Assembly (NCBI GenBank): GCA_937951625.1
Contig: CALFBP010000049.1
Span: forward strand, 18,870-82,869
Direction of reading: 5' to 3'
Source: an uncultured Thermoguttaceae bacterium
GTDB lineage: Bacteria; Planctomycetota; Planctomycetia; Pirellulales; Thermoguttaceae
DNA: 64,000 nt
The position numbers were made by a program, and so were the translations under genes. Position 1 is the stretch's first letter. The number at the start of each line of letters is the position of its first letter. Below the pieces are notes generated by a model that was not told the DNA's origin, made no database searches, and saw only the letters and a program-made list of their open reading frames with translations. This document shows, piece by piece, positions 43,668 to 53,390 of this stretch.

Positions 43668-45788
43668 CTACTCCTTCTCGTAGTGCTCGATGTCAGGCCA
43701 ATAGGTGGCGAAGTCGAAGTCCGGGCTGTTGTCGAGGTCGTGGCAGGTAGCGCAGAAACGTTTTTCTGATTCGGCCTTCGTCACCACCATGGCCTTGCGG
43801 AGTTTCTCCTGAAGTTGCGGGTCGTTTTTCATTTCGGCATCGCAGTGGTTGCCCCCGGCGCCGTGGCAGGCCTCGCAACCCACGTCAATCAAGTGAGGCG
43901 TCTTTTCCATGCTCAGAAAACCGCCTTGATACGGGAAATACTTAGTCGGGTGCCACCCGATGACGTGGCAACTGATGCACTCAGGATCAAAGTTTCGCGG
44001 CGGGTCAGCCTCGACGAGCGTGGCATACGCTTTGGCATGGCCGCTTCGCTTCCAAATTCGGTACGACTCTTCATGACAAGGCTCGCACCTGGCCGAGCCT
44101 ACGAAGGCGCCAAGCACCTCGCGTTGCGGATAGGCGGCCACGCGCACGCCCAGGCCCTCCAGCCCTAGCTCCTTGAGTTGGTCTTGATAGGCGGCGAAAA
44201 GGCGTTTGATCTCGGGCGAGGACTCATATCGGGAATCGAGCAACACCCGTTGGTATCGGAAGCGAGGTTCCTCATCGTAAAGGCCCAACACCACTGCTCC
44301 CATGCCTTTTTCCCCCACTTCGATCAATAACGTCTTGTCGCCGATTTTTGTCGGTTTGTCAGGTGGATCGCCGACGCCGCCGGTGACCACCACGTCGAAT
44401 TCAGGGAACTTCGTAGCGAGGTCGCGGGCTTCCTCCAAGGGTGCATACGCCAAGAGCACGAGCAGATCGCAACGTTGGCTTTTCAGTTCGCTCAACACCT
44501 TGCGAAGGGCCGACTCGGGCGGGGCGAATTCGATCTCGGCATTGTGAATTTGCTTCTGATACTGCGAGCTGAATACGGCCGTAATCCCCAACTTTTGGCC
44601 GCCCACTTCCAAAATCCTCTTAGTTCCCGTCAACCCCGATGCGAAACCAAACAGGCCCACATTGGCCGAAATGAAGGGGCTAGGTTTGCCGTCCACACCG
44701 GCGGCCACGGAGACTAGTTCACCGGTCGGCAGTCGCAATTCTCCCTCGCCGAAACCGATGGCGTCATACCCCATCTTCTGCATGGCGGTGACGGTGGTTT
44801 GGAACTTCAATTCGGCTTGGCGGCCGAAGCCTTTGATCAGCCCGCCCACGTCCAGGCCCACGATTTCCCACCGCCGCTGCGACCGTAGTTCCTCGAAAAA
44901 CGTGTGGCGACGCATCAGGCCGCCTTTCATCCGGTCCAGACCAGCGCAGCCGCACGGTTCGAGATAACCGTCTTGGCGGCCCGTCATCACCAATGCCACT
45001 TTGGGTTTGGGCCAGTTCTCGAAGTATTTGCCGTTGACCGCGACGGGATCAAAGGGTTCGCCGCTATGCTTACCCTTTTTGGCTTTTCCCTTGATCGACG
45101 CTTGCTGTTGGCTGGGCCCTATGACACTCCCGTGCCCTGAACTCGCGTTTTCGTCCAAAGTGGGAGACGATTGGGGACTGGGCAGCCCTTGCGTCTCCGA
45201 AGCCGTGGTGATGCCGTTTTCTTCGCGCAGCCGCAAGGCACTTGGCTGAGGCCGCGCGGCAGCGTCGCTGTCGCGTAACGGATTGCGCCGCGCAGGTTGC
45301 GGCTCCTCGGCAGTTTTGTTGAGCGGGTCGGCAGAAGCAACCTGACCGCTCGCGGAGGTCCGCTCAAAGGGAGCCGCGCTCGATTGCTCCTGGTTCGGCA
45401 CAGGCGAAACTGAATTTTCGGCATTGGCCCGAGTGATCACGGCCGAGGCGACCTCGGCGACATCGGGTAGGGGTATGGGACGCTCTTTATTCGCCTGCAC
45501 CTGGTCGGGATCAGGGGAAGAAGTGGCTTTAGGGGCACTCGGGATTCGAACCAGCCCTCTTCCCGACTCGTCCATCGGAGGCTTGACACTCGTGCGCGAG
45601 CGATGATCGATATCGGGAGTCGCTTGCGGCGACGCTGGCGGATTTTGCACTGTGACAGCCTCGGGAGCCACCCCTTTGTCTTGAGGGGTTCCTGACTGCT
45701 GGGCTGAAGAGCAGCCGATCGTTGACCACAATAACCCGACTATTATTAACCCACCCATAGTGGGCCACACGAAACCAGCCATAGTCAT
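43668..45788 (-). CDS. Tetraheme cytochrome c lipoprotein with 5'-nucleotidase-like domain
   Basis: A 706-residue exported protein. A lipoprotein signal ends in IGC; residues 30-265 are low-complexity and disordered. About 275-540 resemble a 5'-nucleotidase/metallophosphatase fold (VALVMTGRQDGYLEPCGC, LDVGGLIKGF, MQKMGYDAIGFGEGELRL, VVVTGGVGD), but the GNHE metal motif is FGEG, so metal binding is doubtful. The C-terminal 140 residues have four c-type heme motifs CEPCH, CISCH, CEACH and CATCH near 568, 604, 638 and 679. It should bind heme in the periplasm and move electrons. The start at ATG 45788 is moderate. It follows the DUF1573 gene by 73 bases. Confidence 0.83.
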   Translation of the reverse strand: MTMAGFVWPTMGGLIIVGLLWSTIGCSSAQQSGTPQDKGVAPEAVTVQNPPASPQATPDIDHRSRTSVKPPMDESGRGLVRIPSAPKATSSPDPDQVQANKERPIPLPDVAEVASAVITRANAENSVSPVPNQEQSSAAPFERTSASGQVASADPLNKTAEEPQPARRNPLRDSDAAARPQPSALRLREENGITTASETQGLPSPQSSPTLDENASSGHGSVIGPSQQQASIKGKAKKGKHSGEPFDPVAVNGKYFENWPKPKVALVMTGRQDGYLEPCGCAGLDRMKGGLMRRHTFFEELRSQRRWEIVGLDVGGLIKGFGRQAELKFQTTVTAMQKMGYDAIGFGEGELRLPTGELVSVAAGVDGKPSPFISANVGLFGFASGLTGTKRILEVGGQKLGITAVFSSQYQKQIHNAEIEFAPPESALRKVLSELKSQRCDLLVLLAYAPLEEARDLATKFPEFDVVVTGGVGDPPDKPTKIGDKTLLIEVGEKGMGAVVLGLYDEEPRFRYQRVLLDSRYESSPEIKRLFAAYQDQLKELGLEGLGVRVAAYPQREVLGAFVGSARCEPCHEESYRIWKRSGHAKAYATLVEADPPRNFDPECISCHVIGWHPTKYFPYQGGFLSMEKTPHLIDVGCEACHGAGGNHCDAEMKNDPQLQEKLRKAMVVTKAESEKRFCATCHDLDNSPDFDFATYWPDIEHYEKE

Positions 45789-45861
45789 CCCTAAACGAAG
45801 GCAAAGAAAGTGTCGTCGATGCGGCCAGCGATGGCGCCTGCCCAAAGCAGTATTTTCGGGT

Positions 45862-47052
45862 CTAATTCTGCACCGCAAAGGCCACCCGGATCAGCATGGT
45901 GGGCGCTTCGGGGTGATTGGTTTCTAGCACAATTCTCCCAGTTTGCGTCGTTTCTGAAGGTAGGTGGTTTGCTGGCGGCGTGCCCTTAGGAATGCGAATC
46001 ACGATGGGGAACTGCCGGGTGGATTCTCCCACCGCCACCGGTGGCTCGAACTCCACTTTCAGGAGTTCCGGCCACACTTCGGCAACCTTGAGCTTCACCT
46101 GATCGCGGTACTTTCCCCGGGCAATCAAGATCACGCGGCGAGAAACTTCCTCATTGGAGCTTACAGTGCCGATGCCAAGCAGACTCCGCTCCTCATCCCA
46201 GCGAGGCCCGACAATCACCAGATCACCGACGACGTGTCCGGAAACTTCCAAGTCATGGTGCGGAGCACCCTCCAGATTGGTGCTCAGGTGGATTGTCTGT
46301 TTAAACGCCCCCACAGGCAAGCCCGGTTTCACTGTCAGCAATAACTGAACCCCACTTTTAGCGCCATCCTCGCTACTCAAGACGTCGGGATTCATGGGCT
46401 CCACCTTGATGTCAAAAAACTCGGCGGTCTTCTTTTCGGCGAGTTCGATTTTGGTGACCTGGAGCGGGGTCTCGACGTAACCAAAGAGATCTACCGTCCG
46501 CGTCACGGGAGTACCGGCGGAAATGCCCATGAAAGAAACTTCGGAAGGCACCGCCCGCATAACCGGTATGATTTTCCCCGACACCATCAATTCAACCTGT
46601 GGCTTCTTAGGGTCATTGGTAATGACCGTGGCGGTTTGTCGGTACGGCCCGCTGAAGCCCGCGCCCTTGAACTCAATAGTGACCTTCGTCGACTGGCCGG
46701 GCAGCACTTCGGTGTGTTCGAAATCCGCCATGGTGCATTTGCAAGTGGTGTGGCCTTTTGCAAGTCGGAGCACGCCCGTGCCCCTGTTGGTGAAGGTGAA
46801 GTCGTGGCGGCCTGTGGCCTCAGTATCCATCACGCCGAAGTTGTACTCCGTGTGATCCACCTCCACTTCGGGGACGCCGTCGACGGTTGATGTTGAACGT
46901 TCGAGTTTGGCAAGCTGGTCGGCATTCGAATGGATTTTGGCCCCTTCCGCCGAACCATCCCATGGCAGCGATGTTACCCTCCAATAGGCCATATAGGCCC
47001 CCGTCGATGCTCCTATAACCGCCGCCAAAACCACGACCACCCAAATTCGCAT
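45862..47052 (-). CDS. Membrane-anchored DUF1573 protein
   Basis: A 396-residue protein with an N-terminal anchor at about 3-22 (WVVVVLAAVIGASTGAY). A DUF1573 immunoglobulin-like domain occupies about 60-150: DHTEYNFGVMDTEATGRHDFTF with the GHTTCKCT cysteine pair and PGQSTKVTIEFKG. The remaining 240 residues form further beta-sandwich domains (VQLLLTVKPGLPVGAFKQTI). DUF1573 proteins are common in planctomycetes and Bacteroidetes; their function is unknown. ATG 47052 has GGAG upstream. It lies between the O-antigen-ligase-like gene and the cytochrome, same strand. Confidence 0.85.
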   Translation of the reverse strand: MRIWVVVVLAAVIGASTGAYMAYWRVTSLPWDGSAEGAKIHSNADQLAKLERSTSTVDGVPEVEVDHTEYNFGVMDTEATGRHDFTFTNRGTGVLRLAKGHTTCKCTMADFEHTEVLPGQSTKVTIEFKGAGFSGPYRQTATVITNDPKKPQVELMVSGKIIPVMRAVPSEVSFMGISAGTPVTRTVDLFGYVETPLQVTKIELAEKKTAEFFDIKVEPMNPDVLSSEDGAKSGVQLLLTVKPGLPVGAFKQTIHLSTNLEGAPHHDLEVSGHVVGDLVIVGPRWDEERSLLGIGTVSSNEEVSRRVILIARGKYRDQVKLKVAEVWPELLKVEFEPPVAVGESTRQFPIVIRIPKGTPPANHLPSETTQTGRIVLETNHPEAPTMLIRVAFAVQN

Positions 47053-47147
47053 AGAACTTGACTCCAAACACGAGGCGAAGCGCCCTAGAACTATCACCCA
47101 CTCAGGGGGAGTGGAAATGGAGTATCTCCGCCTCGCCACCGCTAAAG

Positions 47148-49496
47148 TTAGTTACGGTTTAAGGCCTGCTGGAGTTCTTTCGTAAGTTTTTTGTCTAAAT
47201 GGGGGGTAATTTGGTCGAGTTCGAGGGCCTTCAGTCGCTCCTCTTGATACCGCGCCACATCGCCAACGGCTCGCAGTGTCAGCGCGAGCTTCGCTCGGAG
47301 GGTGGCAGAATTGGGGTACAAGGTCACGGCGGTCTGAAAACATTTTTCCGCTTGCTGGAGGTACTGACGCTGTTGCGTCATGTTGAACATCTGAGAAAAC
47401 CGCTCGCCAGCCATCTCCCAAAATGAAGCGCACTTTGGGGCGATGGCAAGCAGATTTTCCGTATAGCCGAGGAAACGCCTAGTGGCTTTTTCATCGTGGG
47501 GGTTTTTTTTCCATACTTCAAAGGCCAGCGCGGCGAGTTGATTCCAGGGTTGGATTGCCCAAGGGTCGGCCTGGGCGGCCTCGATGAGATGTTGATCCGC
47601 CTGGAGCGGGCGACGTTCGGCCCGCTGCAATGCCGATTGAAAACGCAAGACCGGGCCATAAGCTGTCGTATAGCACGCCCAAGCCGCTCCGCCCACGACC
47701 AGCAAGACAACCCAACCTGTGCCTTTGGGCAAGGGTCTCATCTTTCCGCCATCGGCGAGATTAAGGCCGATGGCCATGAGCAACCACAGACTCCCCGCCA
47801 CGCCGCCAAATCCGATTCCTCCCGACGCTGATAAGTGAATGAGCAGGACCGTAACACCGACGGCGGCCAGACCTCGGGGGCATTCGCCGTTTTGCACCCA
47901 TTTCCACAAGGCCGCCAAAGTCACGGCCAAGCAAGGCAGGGTGACGAGAAAAAAGGGGAGCTTGGGTGGGGCCGGACTGATGGCGCTTAGCGGTAGGGCG
48001 AGAAGGAACCCTAAGGCGGCCCCGACATACACCAGCCCCGGCCGCTCCGCCTCATTGGACACCGTACCTGCGGCGTTCCCATCGCCTGGGGGCGAGCCGT
48101 CGCGCGAGGGTACCGGTTCCCGCACCATTGCAACGAAGAAACCTGCCAGCGCCGCAACAAAAGCAAGCATCGCTGGCGTGCCCGCCGTGGCCCAGATCTC
48201 CATGAGGAAATTATGCGGGTCGGCAATTTCCTCACTCGCTTCCGGGAGTTTGTAGGCCGTGTAAGTAAACTGGAAGTTTCCAGGCCCGCAGCCGAGCACG
48301 GGATGATCGGCGATCATCGCTAGGCTGCTTTGCCAATACTGCCCGCGATAGCCGAGCGATTTCCACGCCTCCGTGAGTACCTCGCGGTCGAGGCCGCCCA
48401 GGGTATAGGCAGCGGCGAGCACCACCACGGCCATGACCGCCGCTCCGGCGATCGCCTTCCCAGGCAAGCGGCGGTTTCCGCCTCGCCACATCCAGCCCAC
48501 AAGCACCACGCCGAACGCCACCGCCATGTAGGCGCTTCGACTTTTGGTCAAAAGCAAGCAGATGGCAACGATTGTTGCGCCGGCGAGCAAACTCAGCCAC
48601 CGCAGGATGGAGCCCCACGCCACCCGCCGAGTCGCCGCAGATGTAACATGGCTTCGATCGACGCCCGATTGACTTGGATCACCTTGGCTTAAAACCGAGG
48701 CGAGGCGAGGCGAACCCTTTTTGCTCTCGGTGCGGCCCAAGATCAGAAGACCAGCGAACACGACCAACCAAGGAGCGAGGAGTCCGGCCAGCGAGTTGGC
48801 CAAGGCGAACGTACCGATCGGCTCCACGCTGGCTAAGCGTTTTTCAAAAACTTCCCGCTCAGGACTCCCGGGGGGAAGCCAGAGACCCGCGTTGGCAAGG
48901 AATTGGTCGGGGTCTTCGGCGTAGGCGGCTCGTGTGGCGGGCAGGTCGTAGACATATTGGTACCCACCGAACGCGGCCACCGCCACGGCGAGGCCGCACA
49001 TCACGGCCATCAAGGCCCGGCATTCGCGCGGACCGGTCAGGAGCTGCCGGGTAAGGAAGAATCCGGCCGCGAAACCAACCCACTCCCAAAGCATGTTGAC
49101 GGCGGGTCGTGGACTGGCCCGGCCTGCCCACCAAATCGCCGAAAGGGTGTGCCAAATCACCGTGGCCAGAAAGGCAACATCGACCCAACCGAATCGCAGC
49201 AAGGGGCGGGACTGGCGGATCGCTCCAAACAACCAGATCAACACCAAAATCAGCCAGAGCATCACGGCGGGCAGGCCATCGCCCTCCAAGGCCGACGATT
49301 CACTGGGGTACAAAGGACGAGCCACCCAGAGGGCTACCGCGGCCATCAGCAGCCACGGCCGCAGCCGATCGGAAGAAGGAGCGAGGCCCCGCCTTGCGGC
49401 TCGTCGTAACGACAAGGCTCCCGGCGTGGTCCCGCCTCTATCGCGGCTTATTTGCTCCGCCACTTTCGCGTCTACGGACGACCTACGGCGTGTCAT
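47148..49496 (-). CDS. O-antigen ligase-like polytopic membrane protein with TPR tail
   Basis: A 782-residue protein with about a dozen membrane segments in the first 590 residues and a Wzy_C (O-antigen ligase) region: LTKSRSAYMAVAFGVVLV, then DHPVLGCGPGNFQFTY and ADPHNFLMEIWATAGTPAML, with the conserved HN. After the membrane part, residues 650-782 are TPR-like helices (EKCFQTAVTLYPNSATLRAKLALTLRAVGDV). The enzyme family moves polysaccharide from a lipid carrier at the outer face of the inner membrane. The adjacent MraY-family gene supports surface polysaccharide work. ATG 49496 overlaps the upstream gene end by 14 bases and has GGAAGG upstream. Confidence 0.85.
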   Translation of the reverse strand: MTRRRSSVDAKVAEQISRDRGGTTPGALSLRRAARRGLAPSSDRLRPWLLMAAVALWVARPLYPSESSALEGDGLPAVMLWLILVLIWLFGAIRQSRPLLRFGWVDVAFLATVIWHTLSAIWWAGRASPRPAVNMLWEWVGFAAGFFLTRQLLTGPRECRALMAVMCGLAVAVAAFGGYQYVYDLPATRAAYAEDPDQFLANAGLWLPPGSPEREVFEKRLASVEPIGTFALANSLAGLLAPWLVVFAGLLILGRTESKKGSPRLASVLSQGDPSQSGVDRSHVTSAATRRVAWGSILRWLSLLAGATIVAICLLLTKSRSAYMAVAFGVVLVGWMWRGGNRRLPGKAIAGAAVMAVVVLAAAYTLGGLDREVLTEAWKSLGYRGQYWQSSLAMIADHPVLGCGPGNFQFTYTAYKLPEASEEIADPHNFLMEIWATAGTPAMLAFVAALAGFFVAMVREPVPSRDGSPPGDGNAAGTVSNEAERPGLVYVGAALGFLLALPLSAISPAPPKLPFFLVTLPCLAVTLAALWKWVQNGECPRGLAAVGVTVLLIHLSASGGIGFGGVAGSLWLLMAIGLNLADGGKMRPLPKGTGWVVLLVVGGAAWACYTTAYGPVLRFQSALQRAERRPLQADQHLIEAAQADPWAIQPWNQLAALAFEVWKKNPHDEKATRRFLGYTENLLAIAPKCASFWEMAGERFSQMFNMTQQRQYLQQAEKCFQTAVTLYPNSATLRAKLALTLRAVGDVARYQEERLKALELDQITPHLDKKLTKELQQALNRN

Positions 49497-50655
49497 GACT
49501 GCCATCCTTCCCCTGCGTCGCCGGGCGACGGAGACGGCCCGCGGTCTCCAGGATCGCCACCAATAGCAAGATGCAGGCGACAAGGAGGAGAATCACGCAC
49601 GCCCCAGCTAGATCGACCTGATGCAACAAGAAGGCCCCCAGCCCGCAGGTCGCTGTGGCCAAGTAAATCGTCAGCACCGCCTGACCCTTAGTCATCCCCA
49701 GTTCGACGAGGCGATGGGAAAAATGGCTCTTGTCGCCGGCAAAGGGGCTTCGCCCTTCGCGTAGCCTAATGAAAACCACCGTGGCCATATCGTATAAGGG
49801 CACGGCCAGCACACACAACGGGGCTAGGATCGCGTGTCGCGGGTTGTCGTTTCCCGCAAACGTGGCCGTCAACGTCGCCACGGCCAGCAAATAGCCGATC
49901 CAGTAGCTGCCGGCATCGCCCATGAAAAGCCGGGCGGGCGGGCGATTGTGCCAAAGGAAACCCAGCAACGCGCCCAATAAGACAAGCAGAAAACCCCCCA
50001 CGAAAATTTGCGGTGGATGATTCAAGGGATCGGGAACCAGTAGCAAGACTGCGGCGAGAATCGCCGCGGCAATCGATGCCACGCCGGCTGACAAGCCGTC
50101 CATGTTGTCCAACATGTTGAACGCATTCACCAGGCCGACGATCCACAGCACGCTCAAGGCGGTGGTCAGCCAAGGCGCGTCGAGGAACAAGGTCATTCGC
50201 AGCCGCGGTTGAGCGAGCACAACGGCCAAGGCCAACACTGTCTGGATGGTCAGCCGCAGACGCCAATCCAAGCCCCGCCGGTCGTCGATCAGTCCGACGA
50301 GCATCAGCACCGTTCCACCGGCAAGGATTATCCACAGGTTGCCTACCTCTTGGGCAAGTCCGTTCAGGTGCGGCTCTACGAAAGAGGGCAACGGGATGGT
50401 GAAGTGAAGCCAAGCGGTCTGCTCGGCCCGGGAGGCCATTACCACGGCCAACACGGCGTGTCCCAAAGCGAAGGGAACAATCAGCCCCAACCAAATCGCC
50501 AGACCACCGCTGGTCGGGGTAGGTTGGGTGTGAACCTTGCGATGGCCCGGCCGGTCGATCAACCCCCACGAAGGCCCCCAACGGCGCACCGCCCAACCGC
50601 CCGCCCAGGCGATCATCATGCTGGGGATCACCGCCCCTGCAATCAGCCAAATCAC
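49483..50655 (-). CDS. WecA/MraY-family phosphoglycosyl transferase
   Basis: A 390-residue polytopic protein (about 10-11 membrane segments). It has the family motifs: DRPGHRKVHTQPTPTSGG at the start, VGLIDDRRGLDWRLRL (the Asp pair), NAFNMLDNMDGLSAG, the LFMGDAGSYWIGYLLA block and DKSHFSHRL near the end. These enzymes transfer a phosphosugar from a UDP-sugar to undecaprenyl phosphate at the cytoplasmic membrane, priming cell-envelope polysaccharide. Start GTG 50655 has GAGGAGT upstream. It is 1 base downstream of DUF4416 and overlaps the ligase-like gene, so one transcript is likely. Confidence 0.9.
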   Translation of the reverse strand: MIWLIAGAVIPSMMIAWAGGWAVRRWGPSWGLIDRPGHRKVHTQPTPTSGGLAIWLGLIVPFALGHAVLAVVMASRAEQTAWLHFTIPLPSFVEPHLNGLAQEVGNLWIILAGGTVLMLVGLIDDRRGLDWRLRLTIQTVLALAVVLAQPRLRMTLFLDAPWLTTALSVLWIVGLVNAFNMLDNMDGLSAGVASIAAAILAAVLLLVPDPLNHPPQIFVGGFLLVLLGALLGFLWHNRPPARLFMGDAGSYWIGYLLAVATLTATFAGNDNPRHAILAPLCVLAVPLYDMATVVFIRLREGRSPFAGDKSHFSHRLVELGMTKGQAVLTIYLATATCGLGAFLLHQVDLAGACVILLLVACILLLVAILETAGRLRRPATQGKDGSHDTP

Positions 50656-50656
50656 A

Positions 50657-51253
50657 TTACGGACTCCTCGCCAGACCAGGGGGCGGCGGGCCGGTCTCTT
50701 TCATCGACTGGGATTTCGCCTCTTGCAGTTGCCGCTGCAAATACGCCCGACACTCGTTGAAAAAGCAATGGTACGCCTCGGACCGATAGTCAGGAAAAGT
50801 CCATTCGTGGTGCCGCCATTGATGCTTTTTGTAGTATAACGTGATCTCCGCGTAGATGCCTCGGTCCAGATAAATGCGATGGGCGAAGTCCTTGGTCGAA
50901 GCCAGGACCAACTTGCCCAACGCCAGGTAGCCCGGGTCCAGATTCAACGGCCGAGGCTCCCCATGTCGGGCGGCAGCGGCATACTCCTTTTCCCAGGCAT
51001 TCGTCGTGGTTTTCCAAGCGGCCAAGTCTGCGGGACTCGCCAAGTGCGCCAAGGCGAAAAAGGTCTTGCGCAGACCCCGCCCCATCTCCGCTTCATAGTA
51101 GGAAGTCTGCTCGAAGGCGAACCTCGGACTTTCCAAGGCGATCGGGCCCCATGCGGCTTCGATACGAGCCCGGGCCCATTGCAACGCAACCTCGTGTCGG
51201 CTGAACGCCGCAATCAGGGGTAGCACGGGAGTGGGTTCGGACGGCTGGCCCAT
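50657..51253 (-). CDS. DUF4416 family protein
   Basis: A 198-residue soluble protein with the DUF4416 signature: FEQTSYYEAEMGRGLRKTFFAL, LNLDPGYLALGKLVLASTKDFAHRIYL, and GIYAEITLYYKKHQWRHHEWTFPDYRS. The family function is unknown. It lies between a benzoate-CoA-ligase-like gene (16 bases upstream in transcription) and the WecA-family gene (1 base downstream), so it belongs to that operon. The start at ATG 51253 gives a normal N terminus. Confidence 0.85.
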   Translation of the reverse strand: MGQPSEPTPVLPLIAAFSRHEVALQWARARIEAAWGPIALESPRFAFEQTSYYEAEMGRGLRKTFFALAHLASPADLAAWKTTTNAWEKEYAAAARHGEPRPLNLDPGYLALGKLVLASTKDFAHRIYLDRGIYAEITLYYKKHQWRHHEWTFPDYRSEAYHCFFNECRAYLQRQLQEAKSQSMKETGPPPPGLARSP

Positions 51254-51268
51254 CGCTCCGCCGAAGTT

Positions 51269-52849
51269 TCAGTGCGAGTGAAGCCGAACCATCACGGCCG
51301 CCACTTCAGCCAGTTTATAGCGCTGAATCTTGCCCGTCGCCGTCTTCGGCAAGGCGTCGATGAACACGACGCGGCGGGGATATTTGTGCGGCGAAGTCCG
51401 GGTCTTGACGAATTCCTGAAGCTCGCGCTCCAGGCTGGCAGAAGCGGCCACTCCGTCCTTCAGCACCACGAAGGCGCAGGGCTTGGTCAAGCCGTCCTCG
51501 TCGGTCATACCCACGACGCCGCTTTCGAGCACGGCGGGATGGGCCTTGAGCAGGGCCTCGACATCGCTGGGCCAAACCGCCTGGCCGCTCACCTTGATCA
51601 TGTCGTCGGTCCGGCCCGCGTACCAAAAATATCCGTCCTCGTCCACACGGAACTTGTCGTGCGTGTTGATCCACTCCCCGCGAAACGTGCTCTTGGTCTG
51701 CTCGTGCTTGTTCCAATAGCCCGAGGCGATGCTTTCGCCCTTGATCCATAGCGTGCCGACCTCTCCGACGGGCACTTCCCGATCCGCGTCGTCCACGATC
51801 TTGGCTTCGTAGCCGGGCACGAGCTGCCCCGTCGACCCTGGACGCGATTGCCCTGGCCGGTTCGAAATGAAAATATGCAGGATCTCCGTCGAGCCGATGC
51901 CGTCGAGGATCTCGATGCCGAAGCGATCACGCCACTGCTCGTAGATCGTACTCGGAAGAGGCTCGCCCGCCGAAATGCACATTCGTACCCGACCCAGACT
52001 CGTCCGGCCCGACTTCTCCGCCGCGTGCAGCAGCGCCGCGTAGCTGGTCGGCACGCTGTAGAACACCGTCACGCCGTGCTGGTCGATGATTTCGAATACT
52101 TTGTCGGGCTGGGGGCGGTCCGGCAACAGCACCGTCGTCCCGCCGGTGCTCAACGGAAAGTACAAGCCGTTGCCCAGCCCGTAGGCAAAAAACAGCTTCG
52201 CTACCGAGAACGACACGTCCGATTCGCGGAGATCGAGCACTTGCCGGGCGTAGAGATCGGCCATGACGATCATGTCGTGGTGCAGATGGATCGTGCCTTT
52301 GGGAAAGCCCGTCGTGCCCGAACTGTAAAGCCAAAATGCCGCGTCATCCTTGCTCGTATCGGCCGGTTCCAACGAGGGCGAGGCGTCTTCGAGCAAGCGA
52401 TGCCACGACAAACACCCTTCCCGCGGCTCGTCCACCATGACCACGTGCATGAGGTGCTTCAGCCGTGGTCGAATCTCGGCGACGATGGGCCAATGGGCGC
52501 TTCCGACCACCAACACCCTCGCCCGGCTATCCGCCAGCAGATACTCGTAATCCTTCGCCACTAACAACGTGTTGATGGGAATGGCGACCGCGCCGATCTT
52601 GATCGCACCGAGGAAGGCGATCGCACACTCTGGGCAGTCCGGCAACAAAATCGCGACCCGCTCCTCGATTCGGACCCCCAAGTCCAACAAGGCGTTGCCA
52701 AAGCGGTTGACCGCCTCGAACAGGTCGCGGTAGGTCATCACCCGCGACCCACAAATCAGTGCCGGCTTTTCGGCCCGGCCGTTGCCCAGATGGCGGTCCA
52801 CCAATTCGGCGGCGGCATTCAATCGCTCGGGAAGCTCGACGGAGAACAT
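51269..52849 (-). CDS. Benzoate-CoA ligase-like AMP-dependent synthetase
   Basis: A 526-residue acyl/aryl-CoA synthetase. Motifs in order: the P-loop LYSSGTTGFPKGTIHLH, ISAGEPLPSTIYEQW, the GSTEILHIFISNRPG block typical of the benzoate-CoA ligase subfamily, INTHDKFRVDEDGYFWYAGRTDDMIK, and the C-terminal catalytic LPKTATGKIQRYKL with the adenylation lysine. It makes an acyl-AMP and then an acyl-CoA. The true substrate is unknown; no ring-degrading genes are present. ATG 52849 has AGGAG upstream. First gene of the minus-strand run. Confidence 0.87.
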   Translation of the reverse strand: MFSVELPERLNAAAELVDRHLGNGRAEKPALICGSRVMTYRDLFEAVNRFGNALLDLGVRIEERVAILLPDCPECAIAFLGAIKIGAVAIPINTLLVAKDYEYLLADSRARVLVVGSAHWPIVAEIRPRLKHLMHVVMVDEPREGCLSWHRLLEDASPSLEPADTSKDDAAFWLYSSGTTGFPKGTIHLHHDMIVMADLYARQVLDLRESDVSFSVAKLFFAYGLGNGLYFPLSTGGTTVLLPDRPQPDKVFEIIDQHGVTVFYSVPTSYAALLHAAEKSGRTSLGRVRMCISAGEPLPSTIYEQWRDRFGIEILDGIGSTEILHIFISNRPGQSRPGSTGQLVPGYEAKIVDDADREVPVGEVGTLWIKGESIASGYWNKHEQTKSTFRGEWINTHDKFRVDEDGYFWYAGRTDDMIKVSGQAVWPSDVEALLKAHPAVLESGVVGMTDEDGLTKPCAFVVLKDGVAASASLERELQEFVKTRTSPHKYPRRVVFIDALPKTATGKIQRYKLAEVAAVMVRLHSH

Positions 52850-53390
52850 GCCTCTCTCCTGACGGATGGCAGCGCACGAAACGAAAGACGAGCCTCTCAA
52901 TGGCGGCTCCAGTGTAGTCCGGCAAGCCCCAAACGTCAAGAAAACCGCAAACCTCGCTTCGAACCGCAACTCCATAGGCCCCAACCACCTGCGGCCGCAA
53001 GAGGTGCTACAAAATCAGGGCCTAAAGCAGTTCACCTGCAAGTCTGTACAAAAGGCCGAGTCGGGTGAGACCTCAAAGCCGATTCTCACATGGTGGATTG
53101 TGGGGGGATTCAAATAACCCGGAGTAGAGACAGCCCGGGGTGCCAGCGGTCGGATCGACTTCGACAGTCGGGGACGCAGGGTAAATGGTCGAGGGAGTCA
53201 TTCATTCGCCTCGGGGGCCCGAAAATTCCAACCCTTAAGCATTGAGCGACTAACCTCCCAAACTACTCAGATTTCCCCGAGCACAAAAACCTTAAAGAAG
53301 AAAATACTCCGTTAAACCCGCAGAATCCGTTCCGCCGATACCGCATGATGGTTCCGAGGTCTGGACATTGCTTGTGAGGAAAAAAGCCTC
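52850..53390. other. 541-base divergent spacer without a gene
   Basis: This space separates the divergent CoA-ligase-like and exported CARDB/DUF11-type genes and should contain both promoters. No repeat, hairpin or small gene was recognised in it. Confidence 0.5.
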
